In this document: positions 34,240 through 44,280 of the stretch, piece after piece
How positions within the stretch are numbered: the first letter of the stretch is position 1
Layout of the letters: every line of letters begins with the position of its first letter
DNA from: Pomphorhynchus laevis
Taxonomy: Eukaryota; Acanthocephala; Palaeacanthocephala; Echinorhynchida; Pomphorhynchidae
DNA length: 64,000 nucleotides
Assembly (NCBI GenBank): GCA_012934845.2
Contig: WNNJ02000144.1
Coordinates: 30,094 to 94,093 of the forward strand
Direction: 5' to 3'
Program-made: the position numbers and the translations under genes
Notes under the pieces: model-generated
What the model was told of the DNA's origin: nothing
The model's database searches: none
Seen by the model: the letters and a program-made list of their open reading frames with translations, nothing else

Positions 34240-37071
34240 CGTCGAGAGGGAGTTGATTCCAGGCGAGTGAGGCGGCGACGAGGAAGGATCGGAGACCGTA
34301 GTTGTTGGAGTAATTAGGAACGTGGAGTAAGAGGGTATGACAGGAACGAAGCGATAGCGAGGTGGGGCGAGTATCGTCTAAGAAAGGAAGGTTGATGAAC
34401 GATGGGGAGCCGACAGCGATGAGACGAAAAGTAATGAGAAGAAGGCGGAGTTTGATGCGGATGTGGATGGTGGGCCAGGAGAGTTGGGCAAAATATGTGG
34501 ATGTGTGGTCGAAGCGACGGAGGCGAAAGAGCACTCGAACGGCGGTGTTGATTATTCGTTGTAGGGGTAGGATGATGGATTTTGGAGAATTGGCGAAAAG
34601 GCTAAGGCAGTAATCGATTTTAGGGAAAAGAAGCGATGAAAGAAGAGACATACAAGAACGGAAGTCGATAAGGGGGCGGATACGGCGGATGTCACGAAGA
34701 ATTAAGTTAGACGAGCGGACCTTGTCACGGACGAAGGGTTTAAGGGAAAGGTGATCATCGAAATGGAAGTCTAAGGAAGTGAGATTGTGGACTACAGGGA
34801 TGATCGATGAGGCAAAAGATACAATGGGAGGAGATATGCTTGGTTTACGGGGAAGGATCCACATTATTTTGGACTTTTCGGCGTTTAGAACGAGATGGAG
34901 ATTGGAGAGACGCTTGTAGATAGAAGAGAGACAGTTGGAGGCAGAAATGGCGATATCGTGTATGCGATGTGCGGGTGCATGAGCATAGATTAGAATGTCA
35001 TCGGCGTATTGCATGACGTTAAAGGAGTAAGGTTTGATAAATGGAGAGAGATCGCCAAGCAAAAGAGAGAAAAGCAGGGGACCTAGGACTGAACCTTGTG
35101 GAACCCCGCAAAAAATAGGGATGGGAGGGGAGGATGATGAATTAGAACAGACGCGAAAGGAACGGTCGGATAGATATGAGGCGAACCAAGCTACGGAGGA
35201 GGAAGAAAAGCCGTAATCATAACGAAGGCGAGAAAGGAGGACGGAGTGGTCGACAATGTCGAATGCGGAGGAGAGGTCCAGGGAGATGAGAACACTATAT
35301 AGAGCCTTGTCTCGAGAAATGAGTAAGTCGTTGTACACTTTTATGCATGCGATTTCTGTCGAGTGATTAGAGCGGAAAGCGGATTGGAAAGGAGGGTACA
35401 GATTGGATGAGGAGAGATAAGCGTTGATTTGTATTAAGATGAGGCGTTCTAAGAGCTTAGAAAGAGTAGGGAGTAGTGAAATGGGGCGATAGCTAGAAGG
35501 AAGGGAGGGGTCGAGCGATTGTTTCTTAAGGAGGGGACGAACGATTGCGGATTTCCAGTGTGAAGGGAAGATACGACTGCGGATGGACGAGTTAAACAAG
35601 GTTGTGAGAAATGGGGATATCGATGAGCATATAGATTTTAATATGTGGGTAGGCAGGGGATCGGCAGGTGAGGTTTTGTTGGGCAAGGACATGAGGACAG
35701 ATGATACTTCTGTAGGTGATACAGGGAGAAGATGAAAGAGTTCGGGAAGGATGAGAGTAGACTGGGCAGAGTGGAATAGGATGGAGACCGGGGTGTGAGA
35801 GAGCAGCGTGGATACTTTAGTCTGGAGAAATGACGAATAATCATTAGCATTGATGTTGCAAGGCGTAGAGGAACGAGCCAGGATTGAGTTAAAAGTATGC
35901 CAGAGAGTCTTAGAGTTGAATGAAGTGATTATTTTATGCTGCCAGAAGGAGTTGCATTTGGTACGTAGTAGTTTGAGATGAGACCGGCGAAGAGCATGAT
36001 AGGAATCACGGAAAGACGGAGTGATCGAGCGGAAATCGCGTCTGAGAGAGCGGTGATAGACTCGAAAAGCATGACGGAGTCGACGCTTTGAGAGTAGGCA
36101 TTGAATGTCAAACCATGGGGCACGGTGCAAGCGACGGTGTGGGTGAGACTTGAAGGGCAAGAGAATATCGAGAGTGGATGTGAGTTCAGAGTCGAAAAGA
36201 AAGGCGAGATCGTGAGGAGATGAATATGTTATTGTGGGTAATGATAGAGACGATTTGAGTAAGGCAGAGCGGAGAAGGGAAAGGTCAAGATTTCTACAAG
36301 GGCGACGTAGGATTGTAGGTGTGTAAGGAGGGGTGTGGTTGCGAGCGAGATCAAGGGTGATAAGAAAGTGATCGGATAGACCAGGATCAGAGATGGACAG
36401 TGAGGTGTGGGCAGCAAAATGATCGGGGACAGCGATGATGTCGAGTGCCCCGCCAAGTATATGTGTGGGGCAGTGGAGATTAGTTTGTAATTGTAGTTGG
36501 ATAGAATGTTGATGAACCGGATGGAATCTGTGGAAGAGGGGCGGTCTAGGCGGATATTGAAGTCGCCTAGAACGAGTGAAGGGATTGAGGACAAAGAACA
36601 ATGAGAAAGGAGGTCAGCGAGTTCGGTAAAAAATAAGGCTGTAGGAGCTGATGAACCAGGACGGTATACAATGGCGAGATCTAGAGTGATCGGGTTAGAA
36701 TAACGACAAGTGAGCAATTCAAAAGAGCAAGGACTGAAAGGGGGATTGATTTTGCGAAGAGACGCTGGGTGACGCGCGAATGCGACGATGCCGCCATGAT
36801 TAGAGGATTTAGAAGGGCATGAGCTGAGGGGGCGGGCGGATTCGACTAGGGAGCAACCGGCAGAGAGCAGACGGCGAATGGAGAGGTCGTCGGAATCTGA
36901 GTGCCAGGATTCGGTGAGGCAGAAGAGATCGATGGATTGCTTGGTGAATAGATTGAGGATAAGATCGGATTTATTGAGAATAGATCTAGTGTTGAGGAGA
37001 CCGAGGCGGAAACCGTGTGCTGTGGCGAAAGAGACTAGTGGAGAAGACACATAGGAGAGATGGAGCGCCAT
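34240..37071 (-). pseudogene. A3 ORF2 protein (endonuclease-reverse transcriptase), one frameshift
   Basis: From 37071: LGLLNTRSILNKSDL, CLTESWHSDSDD, GGIVAFARHPAS and VLGDFNIRLDRPS (endonuclease). At 36467-36470 a C-run is one base shorter than in A1, which moves the frame. The second frame (36601-34214) continues THILGGALDIIAV, LSDHFLITLDL, then RT: SYRPISLLPTLSKLLERLI, LDLSSAFDIVDHS, GVPQGSVLGPLLF and MQYADDILIY. It ends in AWNQLPLDV and then runs into the deletion junction. All catalytic residues are present. One base and the missing C-terminal codons separate it from an intact protein. Confidence 0.85.
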
Positions 37072-38432
37072 CGAATTTTTGGACGGGTGTGGACAATTTG
37101 AAAATTTCCGTCTATGTTTCGGATGGCGAGTGAAGTTTCGCCGTTTTCCTCGCGACGACGTTTTTCGATGCGGGCTGAAGAGATTTGAGCGATTTCGGAA
37201 GGGGCGCGATCGGGGAAAATTCGAGTGGTTGAAGATGACATGAGTTTGAATCGTTGAGAGAGGACAGAAGACGCGTGAGAGCGATGCTTGAAAACAATTT
37301 TTAGGAGAGGGGGCTGGGAAGGATTAGATTGAGAAGATTTGTTTAGACGGATGAATGCGACTGGAGAAATGTCCTTGAAAAAGGATGGTTTATCCGCAGG
37401 AACAATAGACGATAGGATGGATCTGAAGGCGGAAACATCGTGGTCCAGACGTGCTTGTGGAGATAAGGAGTTAGAAGGCGTGATATTAGTAACAATGACG
37501 CAACGATCGCGAGAAGCAAAGCGCTTCCGTAAAGGAGGACGACTGACGTGAGTAGGTGAGATCACGATAGAAGAGCTGGCAGTTGATGATTTGGAGGGAT
37601 TTGGTTTGACGACGGGAGACATAGAGGATAATGATAATAAAGCGGGTGGCAAGCGATGTGAGGAAAGGTTATGAGTGGAAGGATAGTGGAGGCTGGTGGA
37701 GGTGATTTTGATTGATGGATGCAAGTTATTGAGAAACGAGACAGGAAGGACGGGACGTGGGGTGTCGGGGAGTGAACATACATTAGTTGTAACAATTTGC
37801 GGCTCCGTCACTGTATCGGTAGATTTATCATAAACTTGACAAAATCCATCTTGCTGCGATACAATTTGCGGCTCCTTCAGATTATCTGATAATGGATTAT
37901 CTGATGATGACGTAGAAACGCAAGGAGGGGTAGAAATGTAAGGTGATTTATCTGATACGACAAAAGAAATACTGGGTTGCAAATGGTCAATGACAGTAAC
38001 ATCAGAAGATTGAGCTGATTGATTGGGCAAAATTGAAGGATGTATAGTAATACCTGTAGAAGAGATGGGAGATTTGGCATTCTTAGAGGCAATCGAATGC
38101 GGGAGAATTGGGCATCGAGGTTGAGACTTATTACAATACGAAGAGGCATGTGTGGACATCGCTGCATTGCCAGATAGTTTCAATATATTTGTCTTGAGAC
38201 TCTCTATTTCACTCTTCATCGTATTTATCATCTTAGCCGAACAGTAGCCACAGTAGAATTCGTTGTCTGCAAGGCAAGATGCCTGGGATTCTGAAGTCCA
38301 AATACTTACCCACGTGTGACAATCATTGTTTGAGCAAAGGACTTGTTGTTCAGATCCATTGGAAACATCTCTAACATCGGTGTTGGACGCAACATGGTTG
38401 GGAACTTGAGACTTTTGTTTTTTCCGACCCAT
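37035..38432 (-). CDS. A3 ORF1 protein (PHD-like finger), intact
   Basis: A 465-aa frame starting MGRKKQKSQVPN. Residues 30-70 hold VLCSNNDCHTWVSIW and FYCGYCSAKM, the half-PHD motif. A long Ser/Thr/Pro-rich middle (70-270) follows, giving the gene a pyrimidine-rich sense strand. The C-terminal block (about 290-455) has ITPSNSLSPQARLDHD, FIRLNKSSQ, PPLLKIVFKHRS and RRREENGETSLAIRNI, ending RPKIRWRSI. The end overlaps the ORF2 start by 37 nt. The expected role is binding of the element RNA. It is undamaged, with composition quite unlike the AT-rich surroundings. Confidence 0.8.
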   Translation of the reverse strand: MGRKKQKSQVPNHVASNTDVRDVSNGSEQQVLCSNNDCHTWVSIWTSESQASCLADNEFYCGYCSAKMINTMKSEIESLKTNILKLSGNAAMSTHASSYCNKSQPRCPILPHSIASKNAKSPISSTGITIHPSILPNQSAQSSDVTVIDHLQPSISFVVSDKSPYISTPPCVSTSSSDNPLSDNLKEPQIVSQQDGFCQVYDKSTDTVTEPQIVTTNVCSLPDTPRPVLPVSFLNNLHPSIKITSTSLHYPSTHNLSSHRLPPALLSLSSMSPVVKPNPSKSSTASSSIVISPTHVSRPPLRKRFASRDRCVIVTNITPSNSLSPQARLDHDVSAFRSILSSIVPADKPSFFKDISPVAFIRLNKSSQSNPSQPPLLKIVFKHRSHASSVLSQRFKLMSSSTTRIFPDRAPSEIAQISSARIEKRRREENGETSLAIRNIDGNFQIVHTRPKIRWRSISPMCLLH

Positions 38433-38799
38433 TTGTATATAGTCGTTTGATTCGTGATTTTATTCTCCTCGTTGTATGTATATTAGATTAATATGTTCGT
38501 AAACACCAAAGCGGTCAGTTGTAATATTTATCCTCTGTGTATAAAGTGTTGAAGTAATCGTAACACCGAGTATTGTATGTTTATAAGAACCAAAGTTGTA
38601 AGTAGTTATAACAAAAGAATTCTTTATCCCACAATAATCTGGAATGTATGATATCTCTTTAAAACGTTGTAGTGATAGTTGTAAGATCGTCGTTTAGATC
38701 GTTGTATAGATCGCTGTAAGATCGTCGTTTAGATCGTTGTAGTCGATCTGAATCTGATCTGGAAATTGTATGTTTATAAGAACCAAAATTTTTTTAAGG

Positions 38800-39357
38800 T
38801 TGTGCTCAACTTGAAGGAAAAATCGCGAAGAGATTTTCGAAATTCACGAATACACCGATCGACATTGAGGCAAGGTGAAACAGTGAATATTTCACGTCTT
38901 AGGCGGAGGGCGCCAAAGTGGTAAGAAGGCTTGCAGGATTGATCACATCTGACAGTCCCTTCCAATGAATATGTAGACGCCTCAGCACAACTCGAAAATT
39001 TTGTATTGCCAAATTTTTTTCACCCAACTCAAATCGACATGCTAACTCTGATTTAGCCTCTTTCAAACGTAATCGATCAGCTATGCTCAGATCGCGTAGC
39101 AGATGTATACTCGACCCTTTCAAACGATATGCGCCGTTGAAGATTATGTGAATAATTTCAGCGGAGTTGAACACTACTTTGAGCAGTCTGGGTCTCAACT
39201 CATTACTTATCTTACCGAGACGAAAAGCGGCCTTTATCTTCATGCTCTTAACAACTTCGTCTTGACATTCATGCAATACCACCGAAAGAATGGATTGTAG
39301 ATGTCCCAAGTCGTCGTCTAATCGTGCCTGGCTATTTATAGCGACAGATTCCTTTAC
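38800..39357 (-). pseudogene. N1 ORF1 C-terminal block and ORF2 start
   Basis: The minus-strand frame from 39357 reads KESVAINSQARLDDDLGHLQ, then KAAFRLGKI, RPRLLKVVFNSA, AYRLKGSSIHLLRDLS and GEKNLAIQNFRVVLRR, ending at 38899. It continues LIIANV from 48479 in phase once D1 is taken out. The ORF2 frame overlaps from 38965 (MEGTVRCDQ) and is open through FSFKLSTT into the A3 junction at 38800, resuming at 34221. The overlap of ORF1 and ORF2 is 67 nt. Confidence 0.75.
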
Positions 39358-39379
39358 TATTATTATTTATTACAAGACT

Positions 39380-39646
39380 AATAAAACACAATACACCCTA
39401 CCACAAATGCATCACTAAACTTCGGAGCGACATATCATTCATCCTTGCAAAGTGTGTGTCCTTGGCGATTCGACGAGCATCAATCCGAAAACTCAATAGT
39501 CAAGCGAATATATTCAATGATTCGCCAAACTAGCATTAATGAAAATGTATAATAATAACAATTTTAATAAGGGCCCATTTGCGGGTAACCAAAATTGTAT
39601 GTTATGTTGAAATGTTAAAATAATAAATAATAAAAATAAAAAAAAA
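39380..39646 (+). mobile_element. 5' truncated C-like element with 13-bp target duplication
   Basis: A 267-bp insertion flanked by identical 13-bp repeats TTATTACAAGACT, at 39367-39379 and 39647-39659. Its 3' end has CCC-ATTTGC-GGG (39574-39585) and AAAATTGTATG, ending in a (TAA/AAAATAA)n tail. It resembles the C1 end, which reads AGCC-ATTTGC-GGCT then AAATTGTACAC. It is the cleanest target duplication of a non-LTR element in the window. Confidence 0.8.
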
Positions 39647-40092
39647 TTATTACAAGACTTTGACACATAAAGAGTCATTTTGTCTGATCACAATATTAAG
39701 AAAAGGAAAAAAAAGAAAGAAAAAAAAAAGAAAAAAAGAAAGAAAAAAGAAAGAAAAAAGTAGTTCAGCAATAATAAATTGTCCCATATAGTTATATATT
39801 TCTATATAACTATAATAATAATATACCCATATTAATATGGGTATAATACGATATAATCTACCCATTGCTTTGAAGGCGTGTATAGTCGTTATTGTGGATC
39901 AATATATTAAAGTCGTTATTATAAGTCGCAATATATAAGTCGTTATTGTGGATCAAGAAAATTTACAACTGTTCTTGCAAATTACAATCAAAGCACTGAG
40001 CAACACGAAACCTATACGGGATCAATCCAGGATTACTTAAACGGAACAATATAATAACATACAAGCGAATACCTCGTTGTCTCACGATTACA

Positions 40093-41310
40093 ATGACCAA
40101 AAAATATAAGAAGGGCAGAATCAATAACTCATTATCTGACGACTGTTACACTCAGTTAGAAGTAGGCTGCGATGCGCCAAACTGTGATGTGTGGAGCATT
40201 ATCAAGGTCAAGAGTAAAGATCAGGCGATATATCACTTGCGATCATTCATGTGCGGCTTTTGCAGTGCTGATATACGAAGGGCTACGAGGAGTGAGCAAA
40301 ACAAACCTACCGATGATAATGATAATAACCAATGTACCAATTCATGTACAGACACCACAAAACAAGCCGATCAACTAGAGATCTCCCCTCACGTCCAGAG
40401 TAAAACACAACATGATAATAGCCTTTCTGTGGCTTCAACGCCAACTCGAGTGTGGAAAAGGGGACATGAGAGGTCATATACGATTACTAAGATAGTTTCT
40501 GATGACGATTCGCACATCATTTCATCTACGCTAGAAAATTACTTGCCTCCTAAATCAGTAGTAAATGCCACAAGTTCCAACATTGAAGTTGAGCCTCAAT
40601 GCCGGATGGGCGACAGTGTTTTACGGACTTCATTGAATTCAAAGCATGCTCTTATAAATGTTGCACCATGTGATAAGCCAATTATCGACAACAATGACAC
40701 CAGTGTCCAAGCAAATTCGTCGTCCAGCTTGTGCACGTCTTCAGACAACAGATCCCCAACCCATATAGCATCGAACTTTTCCCCTACAGAAAATAGTGAA
40801 GTTCGACATGCGAAGTCGGTTGAGATAACTCGGCATCATTATGACAGGTCATATAGCGTGTTATTCAGCGAACTTACTGAGTCCAATTCCGCAAACTCAC
40901 AGGAACATATGGACCATGACGTGTCTATTTTGCGTAAGGTATTATCCCATCTATTGCATGAAGGTGATGAAGAGTTAGCATCGTCTATACACGTGAAGAA
41001 GCTATTTCGGCTTGGTAAAAGAACACAGGAGAAACCAAGACTGTTGAAGGTGATATTGTCCTCTAGTGATCATGTGCGCATGTTGTTATCACGTGGATAT
41101 CGTCTTAGGGGGTTGCCATTTCGTATCCTTCGTGACCTTTCGCCAGATGAGCGATTACAATTACGAAAAGCAAACATCGAATTGAGACACCGGCTTTCTC
41201 AAGGTGAGGCTAATATATGCATACGGGATTTTCGGGTTGTCAAGTGGCGTCCTGTCGTACGTTGGAAACAGTTGACTCCTTTAACTGTCGGGACCCCTGT
41301 TTCCATGTAA
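40093..41310 (+). CDS. C1 ORF1 protein (PHD-like finger), intact
   Basis: A 405-aa frame starting MTKKYKKGRINN. Residues 25-60: VGCDAPNCDVWSIIKV and FMCGFCSADI (PHD-like). The middle (60-255) is polar and low complexity, with VWKRGHERSYTI shared with B1. The C-terminal block (about 260-395) has VLFSELTESNSANSQEH, LFRLGKRT, KPRLLKVILSSS, GYRLRGLPFRILRDLS and GEANICIRDFRVVKWRP. The likely role is RNA binding in the retrotransposition particle. It overlaps the ORF2 frame by 94 nt. No lesion is visible. Confidence 0.8.
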   Translation: MTKKYKKGRINNSLSDDCYTQLEVGCDAPNCDVWSIIKVKSKDQAIYHLRSFMCGFCSADIRRATRSEQNKPTDDNDNNQCTNSCTDTTKQADQLEISPHVQSKTQHDNSLSVASTPTRVWKRGHERSYTITKIVSDDDSHIISSTLENYLPPKSVVNATSSNIEVEPQCRMGDSVLRTSLNSKHALINVAPCDKPIIDNNDTSVQANSSSSLCTSSDNRSPTHIASNFSPTENSEVRHAKSVEITRHHYDRSYSVLFSELTESNSANSQEHMDHDVSILRKVLSHLLHEGDEELASSIHVKKLFRLGKRTQEKPRLLKVILSSSDHVRMLLSRGYRLRGLPFRILRDLSPDERLQLRKANIELRHRLSQGEANICIRDFRVVKWRPVVRWKQLTPLTVGTPVSM

Positions 41311-44198
41311 ATTCAGAGAACACTGACCATTCCTTAGGGTATCTGATTGTATTTGATAGACCGTGCCTTAGTAAAACCAAAAAGGATTCCAATGCAACTC
41401 GTTGCTATTTATCGGTAGGTTATTCAAATTTACGAAGTCTTCCTGCACAACTTGTAGAGCTTCGATACCATGTTGAGGTTAATGCGTATGATATATTCTG
41501 TGTTAGTGAGTCATGGCTACATGAACACATCTTGGATGCCACTGTAAATATTCCAGGTTATCGTCTACTTCGAGGGGACAGGAGGTCCAGTATGCGAGGG
41601 GGCGGTGTTGCAGTGTACGTTCGAGACCATTTGCTAATTTCTGGCATCGATCAAGTTTGTGATCCGCAAGGCTCGTTCGAGAGTATTACCTTTCATATTG
41701 GGTATGATCGTGTTGGTATCAGTCTCTGCGTTGTATATCGCTCACCTTCTATGATCACTGATTGTAATCTTCTGAAGTCAGTATTGCGATCGATAAGTAT
41801 CAGTTCTCATTTCCTTCTTCTAGGAGACTTCAACCTACCTAGATCAGATTGGCGGCAAACAATATTTGATGATGGCACCGTCGTAGAAAGAGAAATCTCC
41901 CACTTCCTCGCTGATGAACTCTTACTAGTACAACACATTCAAGAGCCCACACGATTTTCTTCCCATAATAATGATACTATACTTGACTTGGTTTTTTCCA
42001 AACGTCTTGAAGACATAGCTCGAGTGGATTATCTTCCACCGATAGGTAACTCTGACCACTGCGTGCTATCACTACAGGTCACCCCAAACTTTAAATTCCG
42101 CCATTTTACGGCTCCCATCGTAAAACGGGTTTGGTCAAAAGTGCTTGATGAGCAAATTTTATCTTTCTGTCAACGTCGTCCACTATCTTTAACAAATACT
42201 AAAGAAGTCTCACTAAAAGTGATTGGGGATTACCTTTTAGGTATTTCTGACGTGTTTGCACCAAAGCGTATCATCTCGCCAAATACTAAATATCCTGTTT
42301 GGTTCGATAAGGACCTGAGATTGATGTTGCGAGTACGAAATCGTCTTTGGAAGTTATCTCGTTCGCTTCCGTATTACGCCAACATTTATAGGTATCTTAG
42401 GAACGTCTGTACTCGTATGAAAACGTTAAAACGTGATAAATTCGAATCTACAATCATCAAGGAAGTTAATCGCAACCCCAAGCTATTTTGGTCATATGCT
42501 CGGCAAAACGGAACGCTCAACTCTGCAATCAAGCATGTGCACTCTGAATGTGGCTTGGTTACAAATGAAACTGATATAGATGAGACCTTCGCATCCTCGT
42601 TCTCTTTATCCACTTTACCACATTGCGATTCTCATATGATATGGTACGGGTGCTCTATCCCTCCGCGTAATGAATCCGGCCAATTTGCGTTACTGAAATT
42701 CAAGATTATCTCAATAATATTCGTCCTTTTAGCGCAGCTGGCCCCGATGACATCTCCCCATACCTGCTCAAAGCTTTATCGAGTTACCTGGCACCATTCC
42801 TGACTATTATCTTTGATAAAATTCTGGCCACTGACAGTGTCCCAGAAGATTGAAAAACTGCAACCGTTGTTCCTATTCCCAAAAAAAATTTTTGCATCAT
42901 CCTGTGGTGATTATAGGCCAATAAGCTTAACCTATTCTCTGTGCAAAGTTCTCGAACGCGCCATCAGCACTAGAGTCTACGATCATCTTGTCTCCCTTGG
43001 TATACTATCGTCCGCTCAACATGGTTTTCGTCACTCCCGTTCTTGTTTGACGAACTTGCTTACCGCGCGCGAAACTTGGACCCAGTCGTTAAGTTTTGGT
43101 AGCTCACTCGATATAATCTTTATTGATTTTTCGAAAGCCTTCGATCGCGTCCCTCATGATGGGATGATTAGGTTGTTAGCACACTACGGAGTATCCTCCA
43201 TGTTATGCAATTGGATTCGTGATTTTTTGGACGGGAGATCATTTCAGGTGAGGGTTGGCAATAGCATGTCTTCTACTAGGTTAGTTAAATCCGGAGTTCC
43301 GCAAGGTACAGTCCTTGGTCCCTTGCTTTTTATTATATTTCTCAATGATCTTCTGTTACGCATAAACAGTCCCTGCCTGGCATTCGCAGACGATGTGAAA
43401 GTGTGGTGCGATAGCATCTCAGATCCTGATGGCCGGCATCTACAACATGATCTCCAGACAATCTACGACTGGAGCAGTGCTACCGGTATGACCATAAATG
43501 TAGATAAGTGCGTTCATATGAAACTCGGCAAATGTAAATCTGATCATGAATTCTATTTAGGATGTTATAAGCTTCACAACATTTCTGTTCATAGAGACCT
43601 AGGGATTATTTTGAATAACGACCTTAAAACACGACCGAATACCGATTATATCTACGGTAAAGCCATGAAGGCCTTGTATTGTATTAAGAACACATTTAGT
43701 AAGCTGCATCCAAAATTATTTAAGCATCTCTACTGTGCGTTAGTCCGTCCGCATGTGGAATACTGCATCGCATCAACTTTTCCATCCACCAAGGCTGAGA
43801 TGAAAAAGACCGAGTCGATTCTACGTAGAGGAACCAAACTTTGCATTACATCTCTTTATTCTTACAATGAGCGCCTAGCTTGCTTAAAAATGCCTTCAAC
43901 GGCATAGAGGCTACTATATTTAGATCTTGTAGCGATGTGGCATTTGGTTCGTGGAAAAGAGGGGTTCCCATCCAATTCGATAAAATTGAGAAATTCGCGT
44001 CGCAGAGGTCACTCCCTTACGTTATTTAAATTCCCCCATGGCAAAATAAGGAGTGTGAGTAGGCTTTCCCACCGCGCATTGAATGTTTGGAATTCGCTGC
44101 CTGAAGACGTCGTCAATGCTACTAGCAATAGACACTTCAAGATGCTGCTGAAGTGGATTGTGAACTCTAATTTGGATTCGTGGATGTATTTTAATTGA
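41217..44198 (+). pseudogene. C1 ORF2 protein (endonuclease-reverse transcriptase), few lesions
   Basis: Frame 41217-42803 carries VGYSNLRSLPAQLVEL, CVSESWLHEHI, MRGGGVAVYV, LLGDFNLPRSDW, GNSDHCVLSL and WFDKDLRLML (endonuclease and linker). Between about 42660 and 42910 there are frame changes and a TGA where relatives have W (SVPED-stop-KTATV). Frame 42813-43907 has YRPISLTYSLCKVLERAI, FIDFSKAFDRVPHD, GVPQGTVLGPLLF and LAFADDVKVW. A stop at 43905 is followed by the C-terminus in another frame (43935-44198: RGHSLTLFKFPHGK, LSHRALNVWNSLPED). Catalytic residues are intact. Confidence 0.85.
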
Positions 44199-44280
44199 TA
44201 TTTTAAAATGTAATTTGTGAACAGTTGAAACAGCCATTTGCGGCTAGTAAATTGTACACTATAATAATAATAATAATTTC

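Larger units (their letters stand above)
34222..38799 (-). mobile_element. Non-LTR retrotransposon A3, nearly intact family A copy
   Basis: A 4.58-kb minus-strand element. The leader begins CCTTAAAAAAATTTTGG and TTCTTATAAACATAC (38799-38768), with ACGATCT-type repeats. ORF1 is 38432-37035 and intact; ORF2 is 37071 to about 34240 with one frameshift. Near the 3' end the sequence jumps from CTCTCGACGTC to ATAAATC plus nine T. This loses about 150 bp seen in A2, including the ORF end and 3' hairpin. ACAA (minus) is present on both sides (38803-38800 and 34221-34218), and N1's ORF2 frame is open on both sides in phase. Confidence 0.85.
39871..44280 (+). mobile_element. Non-LTR retrotransposon C1, nearly intact
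   Basis: A full-length-looking + copy of about 4.4 kb. The leader (39871-40092) contains AGTCGTTATTGTGGATCAA repeats. ORF1 is 40093-41310 and intact; ORF2 is 41217-44198 with a few lesions. The 3' UTR has AGCC-ATTTGC-GGCT (44232-44245) and a (TAA)n tail to about 44278. It lies tail to tail against D1's ORF2. The last D1 codons are cut at SLQE and the expected D1 3' end lies left of C1. The 5' border and target duplication are not certain. Confidence 0.75.
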
